Positions 44,702 to 54,400 of a stretch of DNA of 64,000 nt are shown piece by piece (within the stretch, counting starts at the first letter, position 1; every line of letters starts with the position of its first letter). Position numbers and translations under genes: made by a program. This DNA is from JBBQVS01 sp038211295 (lineage in GTDB: Bacteria; Chloroflexota; Ktedonobacteria; Ktedonobacterales; Ktedonobacteraceae). The DNA lies in contig JBBQVS010000011.1 of the NCBI GenBank assembly GCA_038211295.1, positions 1-64,000 on the forward strand. Direction: 5' to 3'. The notes beneath the pieces were generated by a model. That model was given only the letters and a program-made list of their open reading frames with translations, searched no databases and had not been told where the DNA came from.

Positions 44702-45269
44702 ACCACTTTTTCAGCGTGAGGGTCTTATTCTTGGTACTTCCTGCGTTCTCAGTCTTTATGCGTCGGGATATGTTCAAGCTATTCTTGAAGCACTGCCCGT
44801 TCTCGTTGCCGTTGCGAACTATGTCGAGCAGGATATGCCGAATATTTATACAGGGCCGAGAGAGAATATAAAGCAGTCAACGCAGCGTATCGAGTTACAA
44901 CCATTACTCACGCGTGGTTGTTTGGCATTGTTGCCCATAGATGATGTGCTAGAGGAAGAGGTTATTGCTATGGCGCATCAAAATGCTGGTTCTCTTACCG
45001 ATAATGACATTATTTCCCTGCTTTTAGCGCAGCGTTACAACTGGTCGCTTGGAACGGATTGTATTCCCTGTACGCTAAGACTGCCTGAAAAAAGTAAACC
45101 TCCTCACATTCTTTCAACGTTGGAAATTCTGCATTACTGGATTGAGACCATGCGGGTGCCACCTTCTCTGTACCAGCTCGCCGTCTGGAATGTTGAGAGA
45201 CGCGCCACATTTAAGCCACGCAACACGCATCCCTTGTATGCATGGTGGCAGACATTGCAACGGGCCTGA
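44694..45269 (+). CDS. PIN-like domain protein paired with XRE-ImmA
   Basis: A 191-residue protein of PIN-like fold. The first strand is GLILGTSCVLSLYASGY, where the usual LDT is LGT (first acidic residue lost). The late motif LTDNDIISLLLAQRYNW followed by LGTD keeps the other acidic residues. PIN proteins are metal-dependent RNases and often toxins; this one may be inactive or use a different set. The ATG at 44694 overlaps the stop of the XRE-ImmA gene, so translation is coupled. Last gene of the island. Confidence 0.65.
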   Translation: MNKPLFQREGLILGTSCVLSLYASGYVQAILEALPVLVAVANYVEQDMPNIYTGPRENIKQSTQRIELQPLLTRGCLALLPIDDVLEEEVIAMAHQNAGSLTDNDIISLLLAQRYNWSLGTDCIPCTLRLPEKSKPPHILSTLEILHYWIETMRVPPSLYQLAVWNVERRATFKPRNTHPLYAWWQTLQRA

Positions 45270-45444
45270 AACGTCTTTTCTGAAACGAGCGTCTATTTCC
45301 TCTGACCTTACTCCTGTTTTTCTCATTTTCACTTCAGGTTTGGCACAGCACCACCTTAACCTTCTGCTATATTATTAAAAATAAAAATGTGCCGTTGTCT
45401 TGCTGTTGAACAAACAATTTTGAAAAAAATAGAGGGAAAAGCGT

Positions 45445-46551
45445 ATGTTGGACGCGCAAAGACGTGTAACCGCGTCGTGGCTCAGTCGTCTCATTATCTC
45501 GCTGACGCTTCTGGTGTGGAGTGCGCTCGCGTTACTTGTGCTCTGGCTCCTGAGCCATGTCGTGACGACTCTTATCATTTTTGTGCTTGCGACTCTAATT
45601 GCGTATGCGCTCTACCCGCTTGTGCAGGTATTGCAACGCTGGATGCCGCGTCCTATCGCGATTGGTATTGTCTATAGTGTTGTCTTTCTTGGCATCTGTG
45701 CGCTGGTCTACGTTCTAATTCGCGCGATAATCGATCAAGTGGACTCATTGATAACGTTGATAAATGATGCGCGACAAACGGGGCCAAATAATAAACTGCA
45801 ACCGCTCGTCTCCGCCCTTGAGCAACTGGGCGTTACAAGCGATCAGGTTAGCTCTTCGTTTAACCAGATTGCGGGGCAGCTCAGGAGTACCGTAAGCTCA
45901 TTATTGCAGGTCGCAAAGGGTATCTTTACTGCGCTCCTTAACGTGCTACTGATCGCGACGCTTAGCGTTTACGCGCTGCTCGATGGGCCGCGTCTTCACA
46001 AGTGGCTACGTCACAGAACGCCTGCCTCGCAACGTTCCCTCATTATGTTTCTACAAAGAACCTTTACGAACGTTGTGGGGGGCTATGTGCGCGGGCAGAT
46101 CGTGCTGTCGCTTATTCTCAGTTCGCTTACCTGTGGGGCCATGTTTTTAATCGGCATCCCCTACGCGCTGTTGCTGGGTGTAGTGGCGTTCGTCCTCTCT
46201 TTCATTCCAACGATTGGAGCGTTGACGACGGGGGCTGTGTGCCTGCTGCTCGCGCTGACACAGGGGTGGGTCGCGGTTGTATTCACCATATTGTTTTTGA
46301 TTGGCAACCAGATTTTGGAGACAAATATTCTCGGCCCACGTATCGTCGGCTCTGCGGTAGGACTGCGCCCCTTTGTTTCTATTCTGGCCTTCATCGCTGG
46401 TGGTGAGCTATTCGGGTTAATCGGGGCCGTTCTAGCCGCGCCGCTCGCGGGCCTTTTACAGACGTTTATCAGTGCAAGCTGGCAGGCGTGGCGTGAACAG
46501 CATCCAGAACAATTTACGGATGAAGCAAAGAAAGAACTAGTTGTCGAATAG
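45445..46551 (+). CDS. AI-2E family transporter (PerM/TqsA type)
   Basis: A 368-residue membrane protein with about eight TM helices (LIISLTLLVWSALALLVLWLL first). Family features include FIPTIGALTTGAVCLLLAL, ILETNILGPRIVGSAVGL and the C-terminal LFGLIGAVLAAPLAGLL. The family includes the AI-2 exporter TqsA and Na+/H+ exchangers, so the substrate is open. RBS GAGGGAA precedes the ATG. Confidence 0.9.
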   Translation: MLDAQRRVTASWLSRLIISLTLLVWSALALLVLWLLSHVVTTLIIFVLATLIAYALYPLVQVLQRWMPRPIAIGIVYSVVFLGICALVYVLIRAIIDQVDSLITLINDARQTGPNNKLQPLVSALEQLGVTSDQVSSSFNQIAGQLRSTVSSLLQVAKGIFTALLNVLLIATLSVYALLDGPRLHKWLRHRTPASQRSLIMFLQRTFTNVVGGYVRGQIVLSLILSSLTCGAMFLIGIPYALLLGVVAFVLSFIPTIGALTTGAVCLLLALTQGWVAVVFTILFLIGNQILETNILGPRIVGSAVGLRPFVSILAFIAGGELFGLIGAVLAAPLAGLLQTFISASWQAWREQHPEQFTDEAKKELVVE

Positions 46552-46696
46552 ACTAACCCTAAGTAGCATGGAACGTGTATAATGGAAGAAGAAAGATATT
46601 CTGTAAAGAATGTTTTGTTTTACACTCGTACACAGAGAAACGACCTTTTGTGAACAAGAGTTGTATGAGTATGTAGTAAGAAAGAAGGAATTTCCC

Positions 46697-46987
46697 ATGA
46701 CACAGCATTCAGCATCAGCGACCAATGAAGAGACTCGTCCAAAGCGTGTCTCAAGACGTGTTTCCCTGAGCTTTGATCAAAAGAGCGACTTGCTCACCAT
46801 TGCCGAAGTTGCCCGTCGTCTGCGTGTGGACTCGACCACGGTTCGACGCTGGATCACCAACGGCATTCTGGAGGCGGTCATTCTGCCACATCAGGGCGCA
46901 CGCCTGAGCTATCGTGTGCGGCAGCAGACGCTTACCGATCTGGTCTCGTCCTCGACACTCACAAATACCGCGAATACAGAAAAGTAG
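46697..46987 (+). CDS. Helix-turn-helix (MerR/excisionase-like) DNA-binding protein
   Basis: A 96-residue protein. The core LLTIAEVARRLRVDSTTVRRWITNGILEA (written here in parts: LLTIAEVARRL, then VDSTTVRRWI, then NGILEAV) is the helix-turn-helix of the excisionase/MerR family, followed by a short wing. The N-terminus is basic (RPKRVSRRVSLSF). The start is ATG 46697 with AAGGAA upstream. A TATAAT at 46578-46583 may be its -10. Its target is unknown. Confidence 0.75.
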   Translation: MTQHSASATNEETRPKRVSRRVSLSFDQKSDLLTIAEVARRLRVDSTTVRRWITNGILEAVILPHQGARLSYRVRQQTLTDLVSSSTLTNTANTEK

Positions 46988-47011
46988 CGGAACGCGAAAA
47001 TGCGTATCCGG

Positions 47012-47061
47012 TGGACTATGTGGTAGAGGTATGTTATACTTTTCTGCACCCGCACCGGGTG
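47012..47061 (+). promoter_or_regulatory. CsoR-gene promoter with GC-rich operator
   Basis: TGGACT (47012-47017), 17-base spacer, TATACT (47035-47040), then an inverted repeat CACCCG-CAC-CGGGTG (47047-47061) at the expected transcription start. G/C-tract palindromes are typical CsoR-family operators, so the gene is probably self-repressed. Confidence 0.6.
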
Positions 47062-47090
47062 GGTATGGAAAAAAAAGGAGAGAGCCGATC

Positions 47091-47357
47091 ATGCGTGCTG
47101 ACAAAGGCAATGTGCTTAAACGCTTGAACTATATAGACGGACATCTGAACGGTATTCGTAAAATGATTGAAGAGGATAAGTATTGTGTCGATGTCCTGCG
47201 CCAGACCTACGCGGTGCGTAAGGCCATCGAGAAACTTGAGGCTCTCATCCTTGAACAGCACCTACACACCTGCGTGCCTGAAGGCATTGTCGCGGGCAAC
47301 GAACAAGCGATTATCGAAGAGCTTGTTCAACTCTACAATCTGGCAGGAAACCGCTAG
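47091..47357 (+). CDS. csoR: CsoR/FrmR-family metal-sensing repressor
   Basis: An 88-residue four-helix repressor. It begins RADKGNVLKRLNYIDGHLNG, the family first helix. The metal ligands are a Cys in KYCVDVL, and His and Cys in EQHLHTC, that is, the Cu(I)-type Cys-His-Cys set. Start ATG 47091 after AAGGAG; the longer ORF from 46914 is not coding. No copper ATPase or chaperone lies beside it, so its targets beyond itself are elsewhere. Confidence 0.88.
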   Translation: MRADKGNVLKRLNYIDGHLNGIRKMIEEDKYCVDVLRQTYAVRKAIEKLEALILEQHLHTCVPEGIVAGNEQAIIEELVQLYNLAGNR

Positions 47358-47809
47358 GAATGTTTCTATCGGATAGAAGGCATTAAAGCGAAGTCAGGGT
47401 CAGGGCCGCGCGAGGTCATATCGAAAAGAGTGGCATCAGGATGCTGCTATTGAAGCTTCTTCAAGAATGCGCGACGAGTATAGACAACAATCACTGGTGT
47501 TCCTCTTCTCACAAAAAACATGTGCGGCCCAACAGTTGTCAACCCTTTTGGTTTGTGGTAGCCTCGTGAGATAGGCGGGGCATAATTTCCTCAAGTACAC
47601 GCTTCTGCCCTAATGGTGTGCAAGGATTAAACAACACGTTCCATGCTCTGTGAGAGAGTGCGCTTCTGAAAGGGTGTGCTATATTAGCAGAGCGTGTGAG
47701 GGTTGTATGAGCCATTGACCAAAAAAGTGATACGATGAGGTATACAAAATGGTTCTCCCCCACTTTTTGCTTATTTATGCTGTACGAATATGGAACGGGA
47801 AAGAATAGT
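47358..47809. other. Intergenic region before the SDR gene
   Basis: About 450 bases with no supported gene. The short minus-strand frame at 47539-47763 has no ribosome site and reads as low-quality sequence. A few short palindromes occur; no tRNA or IS end was seen. Confidence 0.4.
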
Positions 47810-48544
47810 ATGAGTCAGAAAATAGCAGGGTCTGTGTGTGTGATTACTGGTGCTAGTGCTGGTATCGGGAAAGCGTGTGCGCTCGCACTTGCCAATGAAG
47901 GCGTTCACCTTGTGTTGACCGCGCGGCGGGAGCAGCGCCTTGATGATTTGATCCAGACGATACAGGCTGGTGGAGGGCGAGCGGTGGCGGTTGTCGGAGA
48001 TGCGCGTGAGGAAGAGACCGCGATACGGGCCGTCGCAGTCGCGAAAGAGCAGTTCGGAACTGTGAATATCCTGATAAACAATGTTGGTGTTGGAAACTAT
48101 AAGCCTCTGCTGGAAACGAGCGTGCAAGACTACGACGAGATGATGGATAGCAATGTCCGCTCCACGTTTCTATTTACTCGCCACGCGGTCCCCCTGATGC
48201 GAGAACAGAAGTCCGGGACGATTCTCATGATTTCATCGATGGCAGGTATTTACGGGTTCGCGGGGGAAGCGGTGTACTGCGCCACCAAGTTCGCGCAAGT
48301 CGGGTTTGCACAGGCTCTGGACAAAGAGTTGCGTCCGCACGGCATCAAAGTCGGCGTGATCTGCCCCGGCGGAGTCAAGACCGAATTCGCGCTAGGCAAG
48401 GGACGAACTGAAGAGAGTGTCGCAGAGTCCGCGATGCTTGACCCCGAAGATGTGGCGGCAACCGTTGTGTTGGCGTGTACACAATCCTCGCGCTCGCGCA
48501 TCATCGAGATACAGATGCGAACAATGGACGAACCTCTTGCCTGA
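47810..48544 (+). CDS. Short-chain dehydrogenase/reductase (classical SDR)
   Basis: A 244-residue NAD(P)-dependent oxidoreductase. Cofactor motif TGASAGIGKA, then NNVGVGN, the catalytic Ser in MISSMAG and YCATK (Tyr-x3-Lys). PGGVKTEF is the usual C-terminal loop. The Arg pair after strand 2 (TARREQR) suggests NADPH. Start ATG 47810 with GGGAAAG upstream. The substrate is unknown. Confidence 0.92.
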   Translation: MSQKIAGSVCVITGASAGIGKACALALANEGVHLVLTARREQRLDDLIQTIQAGGGRAVAVVGDAREEETAIRAVAVAKEQFGTVNILINNVGVGNYKPLLETSVQDYDEMMDSNVRSTFLFTRHAVPLMREQKSGTILMISSMAGIYGFAGEAVYCATKFAQVGFAQALDKELRPHGIKVGVICPGGVKTEFALGKGRTEESVAESAMLDPEDVAATVVLACTQSSRSRIIEIQMRTMDEPLA

Positions 48545-48643
48545 GTGAGAGGGTAGTAATGTGAGGGGGCGAACGCGTGGGAAGTGCGCCGCAATATACT
48601 CCGAGAGGCTGGTATTGCGGCACATTGGGACGTGGCTTGGTCG

Positions 48644-49252
48644 CTACTGACCCGCAAACGATACGAAGTCAAAGCCTACAGTTTGTCGCGCGGCGATGTT
48701 GTCGGCACTGCTAGCCGTACACTTGAGGGTATACACCTGTCCGCGCGAGGGCCAGAAGGTGAATGTTGCGGTCACTTGTATAGGAGAACTGTCAGGATTT
48801 AGCGAAATGTTGTTCCCCGTCGAACAAAGAGCTGCTCCGGTAGGAGTTGCAGGCGCGTTCCCCGCAGAGTCGCTGATCTGTAAATCAGAGAAGCAGACGT
48901 ATTGATTTGCCGCACTTGTGTCCTTGACCGAAAACGCCCATGTCATTTTTTTGAACCCACTATCGTTAATCATGGTGATGGTGTCAAGAGAGATTGTTAT
49001 GTTTTGCGTGAGGTGGCACTGACTGCAAACCAATGTACGGTTCACCTGGTTTTGGCCCGCCATCAGTGGCAATGTAATAGAGGCAGCTGTCGAAGTGCTG
49101 CTAACAGGAATTGTCACCTTTGGCAGTGGTGTGGAGATTGGGATGAGAATAGGGCGAACGAAAAGGCTAAAAAGCAGTGCCACCGAAAAACTTACATTAG
49201 CGGCAAAGCTGATAGCGTTAGTAACGGGAGTCCAATCCATATGTCTCACCAT
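48644..49252 (-). CDS. Secreted or membrane-anchored hypothetical protein
   Basis: A 202-residue protein with one N-terminal hydrophobic segment (FAANVSFSVALLFSLFV) and a Ser/Thr/Val-rich extracytoplasmic part with strand-like repeats and Cys residues (TLVCSQCHLTQ, ALCSTGNN, TLKCTASSA) that may form disulfides. It resembles small beta-sandwich surface proteins but no family was recognised. Candidate starts are Met1 and Met5. Composition is ordinary. Confidence 0.5.
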   Translation of the reverse strand: MVRHMDWTPVTNAISFAANVSFSVALLFSLFVRPILIPISTPLPKVTIPVSSTSTAASITLPLMAGQNQVNRTLVCSQCHLTQNITISLDTITMINDSGFKKMTWAFSVKDTSAANQYVCFSDLQISDSAGNAPATPTGAALCSTGNNISLNPDSSPIQVTATFTFWPSRGQVYTLKCTASSADNIAARQTVGFDFVSFAGQ

Positions 49253-49831
49253 CTTTCTCAGGTATAGAGGCTGAGGATGTCGAAAAACGCAAAAGAGTTA
49301 TCGTCCTGTCACGTCTTCGTGGCGATGTAGTGCGTGCAATAGAGCCACAAGAGCGTGTGTATATATCTATTATAATTCGAGCTTAGCACTCTGTCAACTA
49401 TGTACCAGAAATGTATTTTTGTAAATTCTTCGGATATAGTTATGATCTGATATGTTCTACTATGTAGCAACGATGTACTCCTAGATTACTGATGGGCGTA
49501 CACAGTGTGTTGCAATCTCAAGAGAGATGGCTGCCCCCTGGCAACCTATATATGGTTGTGGAAAATACCATTTCACTCTATCGAGGGCATGACCCCTATC
49601 CTCTTTCTATACAAAGAACTTTGTGCAGTAGAAGGCTAAACAGTATTCGTTGTATTGATAGAAGCCGTGCCTGCTTCTAAAAGACACTTGCCTTTAAGTA
49701 TGGTCTAAATACTTATTTTCTTTTATACTAGAGCGCGTTATACTAGAGATATTTATACGATTATACAATAGTGCCAAAATTTGCATTGCTGAATTTATGT
49801 GGATGAAAGAGAATGTATTAGAGGAGGAAAA
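49253..49831. other. AT-rich intergenic region upstream of the cas remnant
   Basis: About 580 bases, noticeably more AT-rich than the neighbouring genes. Small ORFs in it have no support. Hairpin-like stretches such as GAAGC-CGTGCCT-GCTTC occur near 49663-49678. No CRISPR repeats were seen. Confidence 0.4.
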
Positions 49832-50077
49832 ATGGTGTATGGACGCGCTTCGTTCGCACATTCTATCCGTCTATTCACAATTACATGTCACCGCAAGGAT
49901 AGGTGATCAGAAGCGTGCAATGTTGTGGCGATGGCACCCGCGAGCCTGATTACAGATGTACGTATAAGCGGCGAATACTACGAAGGCAAGTTGGAACGTG
50001 CTGAATATACAGGGACGGTTCGTCTGTCTGCCGCGATGCGCTATCAGTTTATACGTTCGCAGAAGTTTCATTCGTAA
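49832..50077 (+). pseudogene. Internally deleted csc1/cas5-like gene remnant
   Basis: An ATG at 49832 preceded by GAGGAGG opens a frame of 24 codons (MVYGRASFAHSIRLF onward, ending TGA at 49904). A second open stretch 49931-50077 encodes 48 residues (VRISGEYYEGKLERAEYT, then GTVRLSAAMRYQFIR) and ends 18 bases before cas6. The two pieces could be the two ends of one gene whose middle was deleted. Position directly before cas6, with cas4 after it, is that of csc1 in type I-D operons. The family assignment is by position and weak similarity only. Confidence 0.35.
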
Positions 50078-50095
50078 AAGAAAGGCAATGTTTGT

Positions 50096-51073
50096 ATGCA
50101 GACGGCTCCTGTTTCTTCAACTCCATCTCGGCTTTATGCATTATTGTTGAAAATGCGTCCGCTCGAAGGCGGTCATACCTTGATGCCGTTTTCGGGCGAT
50201 CTGGTACATGCGGCATTTCTCAAATGGGTAGGGGCTTCGGCCCCTGATGTGGCGACGTGGTTGCATGACGGCAATAAACGTCGCCTCTTTACGTGTTCCA
50301 GTCTACAATTTCCGTTGCCCGTGGCTCGTATGCGTGAGGCGGAGAAAAACAATGTGCATTTACCTTTGCACCTCGAAAAGACGTATAGTGTGCGGATAAC
50401 GTTGCTACTTGGCGACCTGTTCCCTCTGCTTTACGAGGCTCTGATGCGTTTCGACATGCAGAGGAGTCCCACGGGCCAGGCACCATTTATGCACTTGAGC
50501 AAGCAATCGTTTCTGTTGCAAGAGGCGGTGATGACCAATGATGCGAGTGGCTGGTGTGGCTTTACCTCGCTCAATACACTGATCGAAGAGGTAAAGGTGT
50601 TGCGTATGGGGAAACTCCAGACGCTTACGCTAGAATTCGCTTCGCTGACAACCTTCAATCGTAGTAACCAGCGCGATAACAGATATGGCAATCACTATGC
50701 GATGCTCCCACTACCAGTGTATATTTTTCCTATGCTTGCCAATCGCTGGTGCGAATTTGCCCCACCTGAATATGCTGGCCTCGTACAACGGGAGCGTATC
50801 GAGCAATACATTCTGGACGATGGCATGATTATTCATGATTATGAGTTGAGACCGCATCGTGTGACATTTACGAATCATCCGCAACGCGGCTTCGTAGGGG
50901 CTTGTACCTATCATTTACGTGGGCCGGACGAGGCGACAGGGGCGGATGCTCCGTTATCGGTGCGTCAACAGATACTGTTGCTGGCGCAGTTCGCCTTTTA
51001 TGCAGGCATCGGCTATAAAACGGCGCAGGGGATGGGACAAGTGCGTGTGGTTGAGGGAGGGAGTTATATTTAG
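50096..51073 (+). CDS. cas6: CRISPR-associated endoribonuclease Cas6
   Basis: A 325-residue RAMP-type RNase that cuts pre-crRNA in CRISPR repeats. The C-terminal ferredoxin-like domain shows QRGFVGACTYHLRG and the Gly-rich loop FAFYAGIGYKTAQGMGQ near residue 305, the Cas6 hallmark. Catalytic residues vary in this family; His residues occur in the N-terminal RAMP half. It appears intact while both flanking cas genes are broken, and no array is visible here. The gene may still process repeats of an array elsewhere. Start ATG 50096, with AAAGG about 12 bases before. Confidence 0.85.
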   Translation: MQTAPVSSTPSRLYALLLKMRPLEGGHTLMPFSGDLVHAAFLKWVGASAPDVATWLHDGNKRRLFTCSSLQFPLPVARMREAEKNNVHLPLHLEKTYSVRITLLLGDLFPLLYEALMRFDMQRSPTGQAPFMHLSKQSFLLQEAVMTNDASGWCGFTSLNTLIEEVKVLRMGKLQTLTLEFASLTTFNRSNQRDNRYGNHYAMLPLPVYIFPMLANRWCEFAPPEYAGLVQRERIEQYILDDGMIIHDYELRPHRVTFTNHPQRGFVGACTYHLRGPDEATGADAPLSVRQQILLLAQFAFYAGIGYKTAQGMGQVRVVEGGSYI

Positions 51074-51298
51074 CGAGACCGACGACGATACGCTTGCCAT
51101 CTCGTATTTGAACGCGCTGGAATATTGTACACTAGCTTTAATACGAGTGCGCGTTGAGCGAATTTATGTACATGCGAGGCTCGAAGTGGTGGTCGCCCCA
51201 CACGCGCTACCTCGTACCTTTAGGCAAGCCCCGTGAACTGGCTTCCCACACTCACGCAACGCACATGCTCTTCATGTATACTAGAGTCATATGAAGCT
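51045..51298 (+). pseudogene. cas4: Frameshifted cas4 remnant
   Basis: From about 51045 (GTG), overlapping the end of cas6, one frame reads DDTLAISYLNALEYC, matching the Cas4 N-terminus (typically (I/L)S.LN...YC). After that Cys the match continues in another frame as YECALSEFMY, as in the Cas4 RRFYYE.V.GEM region, then decays. One or more frameshifts and loss of the C-terminal nuclease and cluster Cys make it inactive. The order cas6-cas4 is found in type I-D. Confidence 0.55.
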
Positions 51299-51449
51299 AG
51301 ATAGCCAAAATCACTCCACTGAAATGCCCTGCCTCGCAAACACCCGCAAACCGTTTCACGAGCGGCGCGAGACACACCGCCGTTGCCAGAGTGCTGGCGT
51401 CTTGCTTGAGATTGAAAAGAGTGAACTTACATTCGGCAAGCAAGCAATA

Positions 51450-54400
51450 CTACTTTTTTGACAACAACATGTTGATAATATTGAACTCATGCGACATAAA
51501 GAGGTACTTGCCAGTAAACATTTTGCGGCGCACCTCGCCGAGGTTTAGGCTACGAAAGACAATGAAGGGAAACGCGTCATATTGTTCGCCAATGGGCAAG
51601 AGGCTATTCGCTGGATACAGGCTGCGTACATATTTGCTGAGTACGTCATGAAACGCTGGTTGAGATGTACTTTCGTTGTCCCGCTTATTGGCGTTGGCGA
51701 AAAACGCCTTCATTGTGTCTGCTACAACGAATGTAACCAGTGGAATGCTATAGTGTTGATCGGTATGGTAGCTTTCCTGGGCGTAGTAAGAACTGGTATT
51801 CCCCCCTATTTTTTCCAGTGCTTTTATCAGCGCAATCGCATCACGCAAGGCCATATGTAAGCTTTCGGGATATTGCCCATCGTTGCTTAATGCTTGCATT
51901 GTAGCAAGGAGATCAAACGTCTTCTCGTCAGTTTGCTCTTCTTGCTGTATGTGCAACCAATATTTTTCCTGCATTGTCTTCTGAAGGATTGGGATTGTGA
52001 GTAAGCCACCAGAGACGTACCCAATTTCAAGGGGCGGAAAACGTAATAGAGAATCGAACCCCTTGTTAGCAACTTCTTCAAATGTTTGGCTGAATGTGGG
52101 AAGAAGGGAGAGATACGAGTTTCTTTTTACCTCGTTATTTTTTGGTGTTCGTGCATCAGAGAAAAGGTCAATTTTTGTATGTTCTAATGCGCGTTTTAAG
52201 GAATCACGTACAAATTCCAGACGCTTATCACTTCTGTTCAAGTAATGAAGGTTTTGAAGTTCTTTGAGGAGCTTTCCCATACGCGCGGTAAAGGTTTCGC
52301 CTGCCGCGAAAACTGATTTGCCACCTATCGGAATCATCATAAAACGCTGGCTGTGTCCGAGTTTTCCACTTCCTTCAATGCGGGTCATCATAGACGTTTT
52401 AAGGATAAGCAACACGTTTAGTAAATGGAGGATACTTTCGCGCACAGCGCGTAGGCGGTCTTCTTGCTCAGAGTACACCACTTGACTTGTCAAATAAAAG
52501 GTTAGCTTTTTCTCTGTTTGATCGTGATCCCCACCACGTCCACGATAAATGACTTGCAAAATCTCCATAAGATTTTGCTCGATCTCAAAATGAGGAATAT
52601 CTACTATAATATGTCTGGCGTTGGCGAAAGAAAGCCCACGACTTGCCGAGGCAGTCATAAAGACAACCTTTGTTATGTCTCGGAAGTCACTAATTGCCTG
52701 TTTTTGTTGCTCCGACACATTCGCATGAATCTCCAAGTATTCCGTGTTGCGCTCGAATCTGCCACGTTTGTCTCGTACTTTTTGAATGAGCTGGGCAAGA
52801 CGCTGTTTACTTTGAATGTAGACGAGAATTTGATGTGTATTTGGCGCATCGAGTGCTTCAAGAACATGCTGAAGAATGTCGTCTTGCAAATTTTCCTGAA
52901 GTTTTTTTGCCTGCTCTGTAAAGGTTTTCTCATCGTAGGGAATAACGTCAATGCCTATTTTGTAGTTCACAGTCAGCTCACTCGCTGGAAATGCGTTTGC
53001 ATTAATTACTGTTGCGTTGAAGTTTCTTTTGAAAACGAGCGGCTCACTACTCAATGCGAAGAGCGGTGATGGTGTTTGAAGACGGCGAACATAAATCTTA
53101 TCGGGTTCATAATCGGTAAGCGAAAGGTGTTGCTTTATGACATCAGAACCGACAATCGAGGCGTCGGCGATAATGATTTTTGTGTTGATGCCGCTAGATG
53201 AGTTGAGAAGCCCACGTTTGTCGAGGAAGTCGTGTAGGCCGTGCAGAAAAGCTACTCCGCTTTCGTCTGCTGTTACCTCATCGATCATCACAAAAATGTG
53301 CTGTATCTGTGTTCTCAGTTTCTGCATCTTGTGGGGAATAGGTTTGTTGTCCTGGCTGTAAAAGCCCTCAAGGATGGTGTCAAGGTGACGCAATGTTGAG
53401 TGTTGACCCGTCCTTCCTGTCCGTTTGAGCGATTGGACGGCGACGGTGGCGACAATTGCATGTGCAAGGGGCTTTTCTAGTGTCGCGTTCAGTGCGCTAC
53501 AAAGGCTGGCGAGAACGCCGCTGACAGGCTCGCCTTTGTCGATGAGCAAGCCTTCCCGTATCTCTTCCAGATACCGCGCCTTTGTGTTTTGTTCCAACGC
53601 CTGGTTACTCTCAGCGTGAATAAATGTCACTCCACGCTCCATAAAGGTATCTTGCCGTTGTTGGGAGTAGTAATGAACTGTTTTTTGGGTATTGTTGTTG
53701 CGAATGATGTGTGTATTGGCGGTAAGCGCGAATAGGTTATCGCACGCGGGAAAGCCTGTACCTGTGTTCTCGCGGAATTTCTTAATGATGTCAAGATTGA
53801 CATGTTTACGGGGACTGACATAGAGAAAGAGAAAGCCTTCTCCGCGCTGGTCTGCGGCTTTAAGAAAGTTCACAAGCGATGTCGTTTTTCCTACCCCTGG
53901 GTGTCCAGTCAAGAAGAGATAGGGTGTATTATCGCGCATCAACTCTTTCCATACGAGGGTGGAGTGAATATCGAGCAGGTTCTTTCCTGTATAATCGGTG
54001 GGTGCGAGGTCTTGGCGTACTTTATCACTCAATTGCTCGGCTCGTAGTGGGGTGCGTGTGTTAGCAAAGCCTTGAAGCGTCTCCGTGTGGGAAAGCCAGC
54101 GTACACCATCATCTTTGTCTGCGAGCTGTACTAATGCTTTTGTGAAAACGGCTCCCTGCTCAAAGCTTTTCGCAGCAGCTTTTTGAATTGTTTGAAGCAC
54201 ATAGTCGCGTGCCTCAGAGATTGTTTCCAAAGAGGAGTGTTCTTTGTAGAGTGTCGCACAAGTTGCGAGCAGCGAAACTTGTTCTTTGTGGAGTGCCATT
54301 GTGTTTATTGAGCGATCTGTATAGCCCACGACATTGAAAAGTATGTTGCTTGTGTCATCTACAATCCCTTTTTCCTTGAGAAATTCGTAGAAACTGTGTG

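Noticed and set aside
47539..47763. Minus-strand reading frame before the SDR gene
   Set aside because: No ribosome site, no family resemblance; it overlaps the SDR upstream region.
51299..51449. Minus-strand fragment reading DASTLATAVCLAPLVKRFAG
   Set aside because: It looks protein-like but is short, ends at a stop and has no start or family, so I did not call it a gene.
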